Of a stretch of DNA of 64,000 nt, positions 11,698 to 24,605 are shown in pieces. The notes below the pieces were generated by a model. It was not told where the DNA came from and did not search any database. It worked only from the letters and a program-made list of their open reading frames with translations. The translations under genes were made by a program, and so were the position numbers. The stretch is taken from positions 21,457,565 to 21,521,564 of the forward strand of contig NC_092264.1 in the NCBI RefSeq assembly GCF_036320965.1. Reading direction: 5' to 3'. The DNA comes from Panulirus ornatus (lineage: Eukaryota > Arthropoda > Malacostraca > Decapoda > Palinuridae). Every line of letters starts with the position of its first letter. Position 1 is the first letter of the stretch.

Positions 11698-12935
11698 TAC
11701 TGTATCAACTTATTCCCAGAGAAACAAAATACTTGAAGTGCTCAAACAGTCTCTGGAGTCAGGCGTAGTTCCTAAGCAATGGAGAACAGCAAATACTGTT
11801 CCCATCTTAATGAAAGGGGATAAATCCATTGCTTTTAATTATCATCCTGTCAGCTTGACATCATATTGTGGGGAAATTTCTCAAATCAATTATTGCAGAC
11901 CAAAGCCGGGAACACTTGAAGAATCATCATCTCACTAGGGATTCTCAACATGGGTTTACATAAGGGAAGTCATATCACAGTAACCTTCTCTCCTTCTTTA
12001 ATAAAGCATTTGTAACTGTTGATCAGGGTAAGTTATATACTTAAGTAAGGCTTTGGACAGAGTACCTCAAGAGCATCTGCTTAGAAAAATAGTGGCACAT
12101 GGCATCTGGAGTAGTTTATTTAACTGGATTAGGATATGGCTCACTGACAGAAAACAGAGGGTATGCATCAATGGAGTTACATTGGACTGGGGTAATGTAG
12201 CCTAGTCGTGTTCCTCAGGAGTCAGTCTTGGGACCACTTTGGTTATATATATTAACAATTTGGATATGGAAACAACCAGCAACTTAAGTAAATTTGGCAA
12301 TGATACAAAAACAGGGCCCATAATTGACTCAGATGAAAATTCATAGAATTTGCAAAGAGACTTAAACAGATTATCAGAATGGGCGCGTACATGGAAAATG
12401 GAATTCAGCGTAGATAAATGCACAACACTTAGTGTGGGTAAAGACAGGAACACTGATTACAAACTGGACAATTTACTATTGATAAAACAATGTGAAAGGG
12501 ATTTATACTATACAGATGATATACATTGTTTAGAGAGAGTACAAAGGTGAATGACAAAAATGATCCCTGGAATTAGAGACTCACTCATGAAGAAAGGTTA
12601 AAAAGCCTGAATCTACACTCACCTAAGAGGAGGAGGGCCAGGGGGGGATATGACTGGGTGAAGGGCATAAAAGTAACATGAATAAAGTTCTTATGATGGT
12701 GCCACCGAAGAGGACAAGAAATAACAGATTTAAATTAAGAAAAAATATTCATGGCTGATGTGGGTAAATATTGGTCCCGGAAGATGGTAATGGAACAAGT
12801 TGACGGGTATAGTAGTGGAAGTACGTGAGGCTTTATAGGAAGGTTGGATGTATTTATGGGTTCAGGCCGTTGATTGTAGGGTGGACAGAACCTGCATGGG
12901 CCTCTAGCAGTGTTCCCACTTACGTTCTAAATAAC
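11690..12935 (+). pseudogene. CR1/Jockey-like LINE reverse transcriptase, decayed
   Basis: Read across frames, the translation gives a typical LINE reverse transcriptase in the expected order. There is SLESGVVPKQWRTANTVPI, GDKSIAFNYHPVSLTS (consensus NYRPVSLTS), SKAFDRVPQ (palm motif A, near 12045), INGVT, VPQESVLGP (near 12215; the usual QGS is QES), FGNDTKTG (near 12290; FADD degraded to FGND), then LSEWARTWKMEFSVDKC and ERVQR in the C-terminal part. Several frameshifts and stops interrupt it. It is a different lineage from family A, lacking the C-terminal KWFGHMERM blocks. Endonuclease sequence is absent because the 49-bp array replaces it. The exact clade (CR1, L2 or Jockey) cannot be settled by eye. 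Confidence 0.85.
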
Positions 12936-13073
12936 ACGAATTTTGATGACGTTGTTCTGTATAACATTAATTTCTAAGTGGGTAGAAAATAGTGTGGTGT
13001 TGAATCTTGGGGTCTGGAGATGATGATCTCCAGATAATAATTAAGTTTAGACAAACAAACTTTTGTTATTCAT

Positions 13074-13155
13074 AGTCTACTTGACGATAAGATCTATTAC
13101 TACAACAATACAACAGTCTACTTGACGATAAGATCTATTACTACAACAATACATC
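13074..13155. repeat. Two tandem copies of a 41-bp unit
   Basis: AGTCTACTTGACGATAAGAT followed by CTATTACTACAACAATAC occurs at 13074 and again at 13115, nearly identical. Confidence 0.9.
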
Positions 13156-13225
13156 AGGAGAAACAATAATGCATTGAGGGCGGTTGTATTATCCAAGGTT
13201 TTACTACACATAGTAATGTCTGACT

Positions 13226-13252
13226 TATAATAATAATAATAATAATAATAAA
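13226..13252. repeat. (TAA)n microsatellite
   Basis: About nine TAA units directly before the 72-bp repeat. Confidence 0.9.
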
Positions 13253-13538
13253 TTGTAGTTTTTTATGAAACAAGACACAAGGAATACATCAATATATGAG
13301 ATATAACTTAATAATAATATTAAATTGTAGTTTATTATCATTATATAAGACCTAAGGATGACATCAATATATGAGGATATATAACTTAATATCAAATTGT
13401 AATTTATCATTATTATCTAAGACCTAAGGACGACATCAATATATGAGGATATATAACTTAATATCAAATTGTAGTTTATAATTAGTATGTAAGACCTAAG
13501 GATTACATCAATATATAAGGATATATAACTTACATCTT
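13251..13538. repeat. 72-bp tandem repeat, four units
   Basis: Units begin AAATTGTAGTTTAT at about 13251, 13323, 13395 and 13467 (period 72). Each contains AAGACCTAAGGA, ACATCAATATATGAGGATAT and ATAACTTA. The first unit is the most diverged. It is AT-rich and has no open frame. Confidence 0.9.
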
Positions 13539-14154
13539 AGCTGCTTGTCTCCATACTAGTTTGTTTACAAACGTAGTTGATCACCACTTGATCAAGCGAG
13601 ATCTAAACAACATTTATCATTAATATCAAAAATTATTCGAGTTATGGAACTGTATGAATAGTAATATAAAAGTTACCTTTACTGAATACCTATGTAGATT
13701 TAGATCATAACATCGCTAGTTTATACTTTGGTTTGACTCTTTATATTTTTATAGAAAACTATATAATTATCTGGTAAACTATCATAAAACTGTAACTACC
13801 GCAGCCCTTACACCTAAAATGATAACAAACAAAATGAAAACTACAAAACTGGATAAAACACAAGTTTGGACATGCACTTGGCAAAGTTATATTATATGGA
13901 TAACGGTAATAGTGACTTATGAGGCCTGCTTCCCTGCAACAAATAAGATGAGCAGTTTTCTTGTCAGCTTAATATAATCGTGGAGGCTTCATCAATGTTT
14001 TCTTTCTTCTTGTCAGCTTAATATGATTCTCCATAAGAGTTACCTTTACAAACATCTGTGGAGCCTTCATCAATTTTTTCTCTATTTTTCTTATATCTTT
14101 AATTTGCATCCATCATGCACCGGGCATGTTTGGGTAGTGCATGTTGAAAACTAT
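13539..14154. other. No recognisable feature
   Basis: AT-rich sequence. A short imperfect duplication (TTCTTGTCAGCTTAATAT at about 13959 and 14009) is the only structure seen. Confidence 0.45.
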
Positions 14155-14155
14155 G

Positions 14156-14205
<50 letters not shown>
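14155..14205. repeat. (AAT)n microsatellite
   Basis: About sixteen AAT units. The local poly-asparagine frame through it is not a gene. Confidence 0.95.
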
Positions 14206-14206
<1 letters not shown>

Positions 14207-14334
14207 TATCTCATCATGAGAAGGCTCTTCAGTTCAGTATAATCAGTTCAATGATCATACTTTTCTCTCCACACATACAGTCTTGCAATTTCACACGAAG
14301 AAACATTATTTTTAGTCTTGATCTGTGACAATGA

Positions 14335-14339
<5 letters not shown>

Positions 14340-14411
<72 letters not shown>
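14340..14411. repeat. (TA)n tract, left flank of an element S copy
   Basis: About 36 TA units with one ACAT interruption near 14391. Element S begins directly after it. Confidence 0.95.
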
Positions 14412-14412
<1 letters not shown>

Positions 14413-14645
14413 TTTATCCCTGGGGATAAGGGATGAAGAATACTTCCCACGTATTCCCTGCGTGTCGTAGAAGGCGACTAAAAGGGAAGGGAGCGGGGGG
14501 CTGGAAATCCTTTTTTTTTTTTTTTTTTTTCCAAAGGAAGGAACAGAGAAGGGGGCTGAATGAGGATGCTTCCTCAGAGGCCCAGTCCTCTGTTCTTAAC
14601 GCTGCCTCGCTGACGCGGGAAATAGCGGATAGTATGAAAGAAAAA

Positions 14646-14648
<3 letters not shown>
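14412..14648 (+). mobile_element. Element S (short non-autonomous retroelement), complete copy
   Basis: A 240-bp element whose 5' part (ATCCCTGGGGATAAGG, AATACTTCCCACGTATTCCC, GTCGTAGAAGGCGACT) matches the leader of the family A LINE. Its 3' end (GCTGCCTCGCTGACGCGGGA) matches the family A 3' tail. It has an internal T run at 14512-14530 and is flanked on both sides by (TA)n. It codes for nothing and would depend on another element's enzymes. This is the only copy inside the satellite zone and one of the more diverged. Confidence 0.85.

Positions 14649-14735
<87 letters not shown>
14649..14735. repeat. (TA)n tract, right flank of element S
   Basis: About 43 TA units following the element's 3' AAAGAAAAAGAA tail. 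Confidence 0.95.
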
Positions 14736-14738
<3 letters not shown>

Positions 14739-14956
14739 CTGCTATCAAGATGAAAGGTTTATCATTCAAGATAAATAGCGTGGAATGTACTGTGGTGAGA
14801 GTAAGCTCACACAGTGTCAGACTGTGTTCACCTGGTGACACAGCAGTGAGTATCAAGTCTTGGCACGTCACAATGTGTTATTAGTGTTATTCCATGAACT
14901 ACCTCTTACCATGAGACAAGGAGCCGCTCTTACGGAGGTAACCTCAGTCCAGAGGT

Positions 14957-17900
14957 TACATGGGGCTTGATACTCGCCTACATCACCACCTATATACTGG
15001 ACCCGCTTTACATGGGGCTTGATACTCGCCTACATCACCACCTATATACTGGACCCACTTTACATGGGGCTTGATACTCGCCTACATCACCACCTATATA
15101 CTGGACCCACTTTACATGAGGCTTGATACTCGCCTACATCACCACCTATATACTGGACCCACTTTACATGGGGCTTGATACTCGCCTACATCACCACCTA
15201 TATACTGGACCCACTTTACACGGGCTTGATACTCGCCTACATCACCACCTATATACTGGACCCACTTTACATGAGGCTTGATACTCGCCTACATCACCAC
15301 CTATATACTGGACCCACTTTACACGGGGCTTGATACTCGCCTACATCACCACCTATATACTGGACCCACTTTACACGAGGCTTGATACTCGCCTACATCA
15401 CCACCTATATACTGGACCCACTTTACATGGGGCTTGATACTCACCTAGATCACCACCTATATACTGGACCCACTTTACACAAGGCTTGATACTCGCCTAC
15501 ATCACCACCTATATACTGGACCCACTTTACATGGGGCTTGATACTCACCTACATCACCACCTATATACTGCACCCACTTTACATGGGGCTTGATACTCGC
15601 CTACATCACCACCTATATACTGGACCCACTTTACACGAGGCTTGATACTCGCCTACATCACCACCTATATACTGGACCCACTTTACACAAGGCTTGATAC
15701 TCGCCTACATCACCACCTATATACTGGACCCACTTTACATGGGGCTTGATACTCACCTACATCACCACCTATATACTGGACCCACTTTACATGGGGCTTG
15801 ATACTCACCTACATCACCACCTATATACTGGACCCACTTTACATGGGGCTTGATACTCACCTACATCACCACCTATATACTGGACCCACTTTACATGGGG
15901 CTTGATACTCACCTACATCACCACCTATATACTGGACCCACTTTACACGAGGCTTGATACTCGCCTACATCACCACCTATATACTGGACCCACTTTACAT
16001 GAGGCTTGATACTCACCTACATCACCACCTATATACTGGACCCGCTTTACACGGGGCTTGATACTCACCTACATCACCACCTATATACTGGACCCACTTT
16101 ACATGGGGCTTGATACTCACCTACATCACCACCTATATACTGGACCCACTTTACACAAGGCTTGATACTTGCCTACATCACCACCTATATACTGGACCCA
16201 CTTTACATGGGGCTTGATACTCGCCTACATCACCACCTATATACTGGACCCACTTTACACGAGGCTTGATACTCGCCTACATCACCACCTAAATACTGGA
16301 CCCACTTTACATGAGGCTTGATACTTGCCTACATCACTTCCTATATACTGGACCCACTTTACACGGGGCTTGATACTCGCCTACATCACCACCTATATAC
16401 TGGACTCACTTTACATGGGGCTTGATACTCGCCTACATCACCACCTATATACTGGACCCACTTTACACGAGGCTTGATACTCGCCTACATCACCACCTAT
16501 ATACTGGACCCACTTTACATGGGGCTTGATACTCGCCTACATCACCACCTATATACTGGACCCACTTTACATGGGGCTTGATACTCACCTACATCACCAC
16601 CTATATACTGGACCCACTTTACATGGGGCTTGATACTCGCCTACATCACCACCTATATACTGGACCCACTTTACATGGGGCTTGATACTCGCCTACATCA
16701 CCACCTATATACTGGACCCACTTTACATGGGGCTTGATACTCGCCTACATCACCACCTATATACTGGACCCACTTTACACGAGGCTTGATACTCGCCTAC
16801 ATCACCACCTATATACTGGACCCACTTTACATGGGGCTTGATACTCGCCTACATCACCACCTATATACTGGACCCACTTTACACTGGGCTTGATACTCGC
16901 CTACATCACCACCTATATACTGGACCCACTTTACATGAGGCTTGATACTCGCCTACATCACCACCTATATACTGGACCCACTTTACATGGGGCTTGATAC
17001 TCGCCTACATCACCACCTATATACTGGACCCACTTTACATGAGGCTTGATACTCGCCTACATCACCACCTATATACTGGACCCACTTTACACGGGGCTTG
17101 ATACTCACCTACATCACCACCTATATACTGGACCCACTTTACATGGGGCTTGATACTCGCCTACATCACCACCTATATACTGGACCCACTTTACATGGGC
17201 TTGATACTCGCCTACATCACCACCTATATACTGGACCCACTTTACACGAGGCTTGATACTCGCCTACATCACCACCTATATACTGGACCCACTTTACATG
17301 GGGCTTGATACTCGCCTACATCACCACCTATATACTGGACCCACTTTACATGAGGCTTGATACTCGCCTACATCACCACCTATATACTGGACCCACTTTA
17401 CACGAGGCTTGATACTCGCCTACATCACCACCTATATACTGGACCCACTTTACACGGGGCTTGATACTCGCCTACATCACCACCTATATACTGGACCCAC
17501 TTTACACGGGGCTTGATACTCGCCTACATCACCACCTATATACTGGACCCACTTTACACGGGGCTTGATACTCGCCTACATCACCACCTATATACTGGAC
17601 CCACTTTACACGGGGCTTGATACTCGCCTACATCACCACCTATATACTGGACCCACTTTACACGGGCTTGATACTCGCCTACATCACCACCTATATACTG
17701 GACCCACTTTACACGGGGCTTGATACTCGCCTACATCACCACCTATATACTGGACCCACTTTACACGGGGCTTGATACTCGCCTACATCACCACCTATAT
17801 ACTGGACCCACTTTACACGGGGCTTGATACTCGCCTACATCACCACCTATATACTGGACCCACTTTACACGGGGCTTGATACTCGCCTACATCACCACCT

Positions 17901-20900
17901 ATATACTGGACCCACTTTACACGGGGCTTGATACTCGCCTACATCACCACCTATATACTGGACCCACTTTACACGGGGCTTGATACTCGCCTACATCACC
18001 ACCTATATACTGGACCCACTTTACACGGGGCTTGATACTCGCCTACATCACCACCTATATACTGGACCCACTTTACACGGGGCTTGATACTCGCCTACAT
18101 CACCACCTATATACTGGACCCACTTTACACGGGGCTTGATACTCGCCTACATCACCACCTATATACTGGACCCACTTTACACGGGGCTTGATACTCGCCT
18201 ACATCACCACCTATATACTGGACCCACTTTACACGGGGCTTGATACTCGCCTACATCACCACCTATATACTGGACCCACTTTACACGGGGCTTGATACTC
18301 GCCTACATCACCACCTATATACTGGACCCACTTTACACGGGGCTTGATACTCGCCTACATCACCACCTATATACTGGACCCGCTTTACACGGGGCTTGAT
18401 ACTCGCCTACATCACCACCTATATACTGGACCCACTTTACAAGGGGCTTGATACTAGCCTACATCACCACCTATATACTGGATCCGCTTTACATGGGGCT
18501 TGATACTCGCCTACATCACCACCTATATACTGGACCCGCTTAACATGGGGCTTGATTCTCGCCTACATCACCACCTATATACTGGAACTGCTTTACACGG
18601 GGCTTGATACTCGCCTACATCACCACCTATATACTGGACCCGCTTTACATGGGGCTTTATACTAGGCTACATCACCACCTATATACTGGACCCACTTTAC
18701 ACGGGGCTTGATACTAGCCTACATCACCACCTATATACTGGATCCGCTTTACACGGGGCTTGATACTCGCCTACATCACCACCTATATACTGGAACCGCT
18801 TTACACGGGGCTTGATACTAGCCTACATCACCACCTATATACTGGATCCGCTTTACACGGGGCTTGATACTCGCCTACATCACCACCTATATACTGGACC
18901 CACTTTACACGGGGCTTGATACTCGCCTACATCACCACCTATATACTGGACCCACTTTACACGGGGCTTGATACTCGCCTACATCACCACCTATATACTG
19001 GACGCACTTTACACGGGGCTTGATACTCGCCTACATCACCACCTATATACTGGACCCGCTTTACACGGGGCTTGATACTCGCATACATCACCACCTATAT
19101 ACTGGACCCACGTTACACGGGGCTTGATACTCGCCTACATCACCACCTATATACTGGACCCGCTTTACACGGGGCTTGATACTCGCCTACATCACCGCCT
19201 ATATACTGGACCCGCTTTACACGAGGCTTGATACTCGCCTACATCACCACCAATATACTGGACCCACTTTACATGGGGCTTGATACTCGCCTACATCACT
19301 ACCTATATACTGGACCCGATTTACACGAGGCTTGATACTTGCCTACATCACCACCTATATACTGGACCCGCTTTACATGGGGCTTGATACTCGCCTAATT
19401 CACCACCTATATACTGGACCCACTTTACATGAGGCTTGATACTCGCCTACATCACCACCTATATACTGGACCCGCTTTACACGGGGCTTGATACTCGCCT
19501 ACATCACCACCTATATACTGGACCCGCTTTACATGGGGCTTGATACTCGCCTACATCACTACCTATATACTGGACCCGCTTTACACGAGGCTTGATACTT
19601 GCCTACATCACCACCTATATACTGGACCCGCCTTACACGAGGCTTGATACTCGCCTACATCACCACCTATATACTGGACCCACTTTACACGGGGCTTGAT
19701 ACTCGCCTACATCACCACCTATATACTGGACCCGCTTTACACGAGGCTTGATACTCGCCTACATCACCACCTATATACTGGACCCGCTTTATACGAGGCT
19801 TGATACTCACCTACATCGCCACCTATATACTGGACCCGCTTTACATGGGGCTTGAAACTCGCCTAAATCACCACCTATATACTGGACCCACTTTACACGA
19901 GGCTTGATACTCACCTACATCACCACCTATATACTGGACCCGCTTTACACGGGGCTTGATACTTGCCTACATCACCACCTATATACTGGACCCGCTTTAC
20001 ATGGGGCTTGATACTTGCCTACATCACCACCTATATACTGGACCCGCTTTACGCGAGGCTTGATACTCGCCTACATCACCACCTATTTACTGGACCCACT
20101 TAGCACGAGGCTTGATACTTGCCTACATCACCACCTATATACTGGACCCGCTTTACACGGGGCTTGATACTCGCCTACATCACCACCTATATACTTGACC
20201 CGCTTTACACGGGGCTTGATACTCGCCGACATCACCACCTATATACTGGACCCACTTTACACGGGGCTTGATACTCGCCTACATCACCACGTATATATTG
20301 GTCCCACTTTACATGGGGCTTGATACTCGCCTACATCACCACCTATATACTAGACCCGCTTCACACGGGGCTTGATACTCGCCTACATCACCACCTATAC
20401 ACTGGACCCGCTTTACACGGGGCTTGATACTCGCCTACATCACCACCTATATACTGGACCCACTTTACACGGGGCTTGACATTCACCTACATCACCACCT
20501 ATATACTGGCCCCACTTTACACGGGGCTTGATACTCACCTACATCACCACCTATATACTGGACCCACTTTACACGGGGCTTGATACTCACCTACATCACC
20601 ACCTATATACTGGACCCACTTTATACGGGGCTTGATACTCGCCTACATCACCACCTGTATACTGGACCCGCTTTACACGGGGCTTGATGCTCGCCTACAT
20701 CACCACCTATATACTGGACCCACTTTACACGGGGCTTGATACTCGGTTACATCACCACCTATATACTGGACTCACTTTACACGGGGCTAGATACTCGCCT
20801 ACATCACCACCTATATACTGGACCCGCTTTACATGGGGCTTGATACTCGCCTACATCACCACCTATATACTGGACCCACTTTACACAGGGCTTGACACTC

Positions 20901-23900
20901 GCCTACATCACCACCTATATACTGGACCCGCTTTGATCGAGGCTTGATACTTGCCTACATCACCACCTATATACTGGACCCGCTTTACACGAGGCTTGAT
21001 ACTCACCTACATCACCACCTATATACTGGACCCACTTTACACGGGGCTTGATACTCACCTACATCACCACCTATATACTGGACCCACTTTACACAGGGCT
21101 TGATACTCGCCTACATCACCACCTATATACTGGACCCACTTTACACAAGGCTTGATACTCGCCTACATCACCACCTATATACTGGACCCGCTTTACACGA
21201 GGCTTGATACTCGCCTACATCACCACCTATATACTGGACCCGCTTTACACGGGGCTTGATACTCGCCTACATCACCACCTATATACTGGACACGCTGTAC
21301 ATGGGGCTTGATACTCACCTAGATCACCACCTATATACTGGACCCGCTTTACACGAGGCTTGATACTTGCCTACATCACCACCTATATACTGGACCCACT
21401 TTACATGGGGCTTGATACTCGCGTACATCACCACCTATATACTGGACCCACTTTACACGAGGCTTGATACTTGCCTACATCACAACCTATATACTGGACC
21501 CACTTTACACGGGGCTTGATACTCGCCTACATCACCACCTATATACTGGACCCGCTTTACACGGGGCTTGATACTCGCCTACATCACCACCTATATACTG
21601 GACCCGCTTTACACAGGGCTTGATACTCGCCTACATCACCACCTATATACTGGACCCACTTTACACGGGGCTTGATACTCGCCTACATCACCACCTATAT
21701 ACTGGATACGCTTTACACAGGGCTTGAAACTTGCCTACATCACCACCTATATACTGGACCCACTTTTCATGGGGCTTGATACTCGCCTACATCACCACCT
21801 ATATACTGGACCTGCTTTACATGGGGCTTGATACTAGCCTACATCACCACCTATATACTGGACCCACTTTACACAGGGCTTGATACTCGCCTACATCACC
21901 ACCTATATACTGGACCCACTTTACATGGGGCTTGATACTCGCCTACATCACATATATACTGGACCCGCTTTACACGAGGCTTGATACTCGCCTACATCAC
22001 CACCTATATACTGGACCCACTTTACACGGGGCTTGATACTCGCCTACATCACCACCTATATACTGGACCCACTTTTCACGGGGCTTGATACTTGCCTACA
22101 TCACCACCTATATACTGGACCCACTTTACACGAGGCTTGATACTTGCCTACATCACCAGCTATATACTGGACCCCTTTACACAAGGCTTGATACTCGCCT
22201 ACATCACCACCTATATACTGGACCCGCTTTGCACGGGGCTTGATACTCGCCTACATCACCACCTATATACTGGACCCACTTTACACTGGGCTTGATACTT
22301 GCCTACATCACCACCTATATACTGGACCCACTTTTCATGGGGCTTGATACTCGCCTACATCACCACCTATATACTGGACCCACTTTACACGGGGCTTGAT
22401 ACTCGCCTACATCACCTATATACTGGACCCGCTTTGATCGAGGCTTGATACTTGCCTACATCACCACCTATATACTGGACCCGCTTTACACGAGGCTTGA
22501 TACTCACCTACATCACCACCTATATACTGGACCCACTTTACACGGGGCTTGATACTCACCTACATCACCACCTATATACTGGACCCACTTTACACAGGGC
22601 TTGATACTCGCCTACATCACCACCTATATACTGGACCCACTTTACACAAGGCTTGATACTCGCCTACATCACCACCTATATACTGGACCCGCTTTACACG
22701 AGGCTTGATACTCGCCTACATCACCACCTATATACTGGACCCGCTTTACACGGGGCTTGATACTCGCCTACATCACCACCTATATACTGGACCCTCTGTA
22801 CATGGGGCTTGATACTCACCTAGATCACCACCTATATACTGGACCCGCTTTACACGAGGCTTGATACTTGCCTACATCACCACCTATATACTGGACCCAC
22901 TTTACATGGGGCTTGATACTCGCCTACATCACCACCTATATACTGGACCCGCTTTACATGGGGCTTGATACTCGCCTACATCACCACCTATATACTGGAC
23001 CCACTTTACACTGGGCTTGATACTCGCCTACATCACCACCTATATACTGGACCCGCTTTACACAGGGCTTGATACTCGCCTACATCACCACCTATATAAT
23101 GGACCCACTTTACACGGGGCTTGATGCTCGCCTACATCACCACCTATATACTGGACCTGCTTTACACAGGGCTTGATACTCGCCTACATCACCACCTATA
23201 TACTGGACCCGCTGTACATGGGGCTTGATACTTGCCTACATCACCACCTATATACTGGACCCACTTTACATGGGGCTTGATACTTGCGTACATCACCACC
23301 TATATACTGGACCCACTTTACACGAGGCTTGATACTCACCTACATCACCACCTATATACTGGACCCGCTTTACACGGGGCTTGATACTCGCCTACATTAC
23401 CATCTATATACTGGACCCGCTTTACATGGGGCTTGATACTCGCCTACATCACTACCTATATACTGGACCCGCTTTACACGAGGCTTGATACTTGCCTACA
23501 TCACCACCTATATACTGGACCCGCTTTACACGAGGCTTGATACTCGCCTACATCACCACCTATATACTGGACCCACTTTACACGGGGCTTGATACTCACC
23601 TACATCACCACCTATATACTGGACCCGCTTTACATGAGGCTTGATACTCGCCTACATCACCAGCTATATACTGGACCCACTTTACATGGGGCTTGATACT
23701 TGCCTACATCACAACCTATATACTGGACCCACTTTACACGAGGCTTGATACTCGCCTACATCACCACCTATATACTGGACCCGCTTTACACGGGGCTTGA
23801 TACTCGCCTACATCACCACCTATATACTGGACCCACTTTACACAGGGCTTGATACTCGCCTACATCACCACCTATATACTGGACCCACTTTACACAAGGC

Positions 23901-24363
23901 TTGATACTCGCCTACATCACCACCTATATACTGGACCCGCTTTACACGAGGCTTGATACTCGCCTACATCACCACCTATATACTGGACTCACTTTACACG
24001 GGGCTTGATACTCACCTACATCACCACCTATATACTGGACCCACTTTACACGGGGCTTGATACTCGCCTACATCACCACCTATATTCTGGACCCGCTTTA
24101 CACAGGACTTGATACTCGCCTACATCATCACCTATATACTGGACCCGCTTTACACGGGGCTTGATACTCGCCTACATCACCACCTATATACTGGACCCGC
24201 TTTACACGGGGCTTGATACTTGCCTACATCACCACCTATATACTGGACCCACTTTACACGGGGCTTGATACTCGACTACATCACCACCTATATACTGGAC
24301 CCACTTTACATGGGGCTTGATACTCGCCTACATCACCACCAATACACTGGACCCGCTTTACAC
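14957..24363. repeat. 52-bp satellite array, 9.4 kb (about 180 units)
   Basis: Unit: TACACGGGGCTTGATACTCG, CCTACATCACCACCTATATA, CTGGACCCRCTT. Period 52 bp (14957, 15009, 15061). The array is head-to-tail throughout with no inserted transposon. Variants are mostly single transitions (CACGGGG, CATGGGG, CACGAGG; CTCGCC, CTCACC, CTTGCC; CCCACTT, CCCGCTT). The block at about 17440-18410 is almost uniform for the CACGGGG/CTCGCC type, which suggests recent local amplification, while 18450-24363 is more variable. A segment around 20931-21430 recurs near 22432-22930. A few units carry short deletions (near 21951 and 22414). Three units make 156 bp, a multiple of three, so spurious open frames of 60-90 codons occur. 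Confidence 0.97.
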
Positions 24364-24399
24364 CACTGTACTACCTTGACTCTTGGTCTTGTGACTCAA

Positions 24400-24520
24400 G
24401 GTGTCAGTACCAGTCCTCAACACGACTGCTGACGTATTAGGTGTCAGTACAAGTCCCCTTACACAACTGCTGACGTATTAGGTGTCAGTACAAGTCCCCT
24501 ACATGATTGCTGACATTTTA
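24400..24520. repeat. Three tandem copies of a 40-41-bp unit
   Basis: GGTGTCAGTACAAGTCCCC starts at 24400, 24440 and 24481, each followed by an ACTGCTGACGTATTA-like segment. It forms the spacer between the 52-bp and 36-bp arrays. Confidence 0.85.
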
Positions 24521-24605
24521 TCTTCCTGGCAGGTTTACTTGACATGGCAGGTCCCACCATCCAGTAGTAAGACTCATTTCTCGACCAGCTACGACAACAT
24601 TTCCT

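Noticed and set aside
14023..14328. 101-codon frame with poly-asparagine
   Set aside because: Produced by an (AAT)n microsatellite, with no conserved sequence around it.
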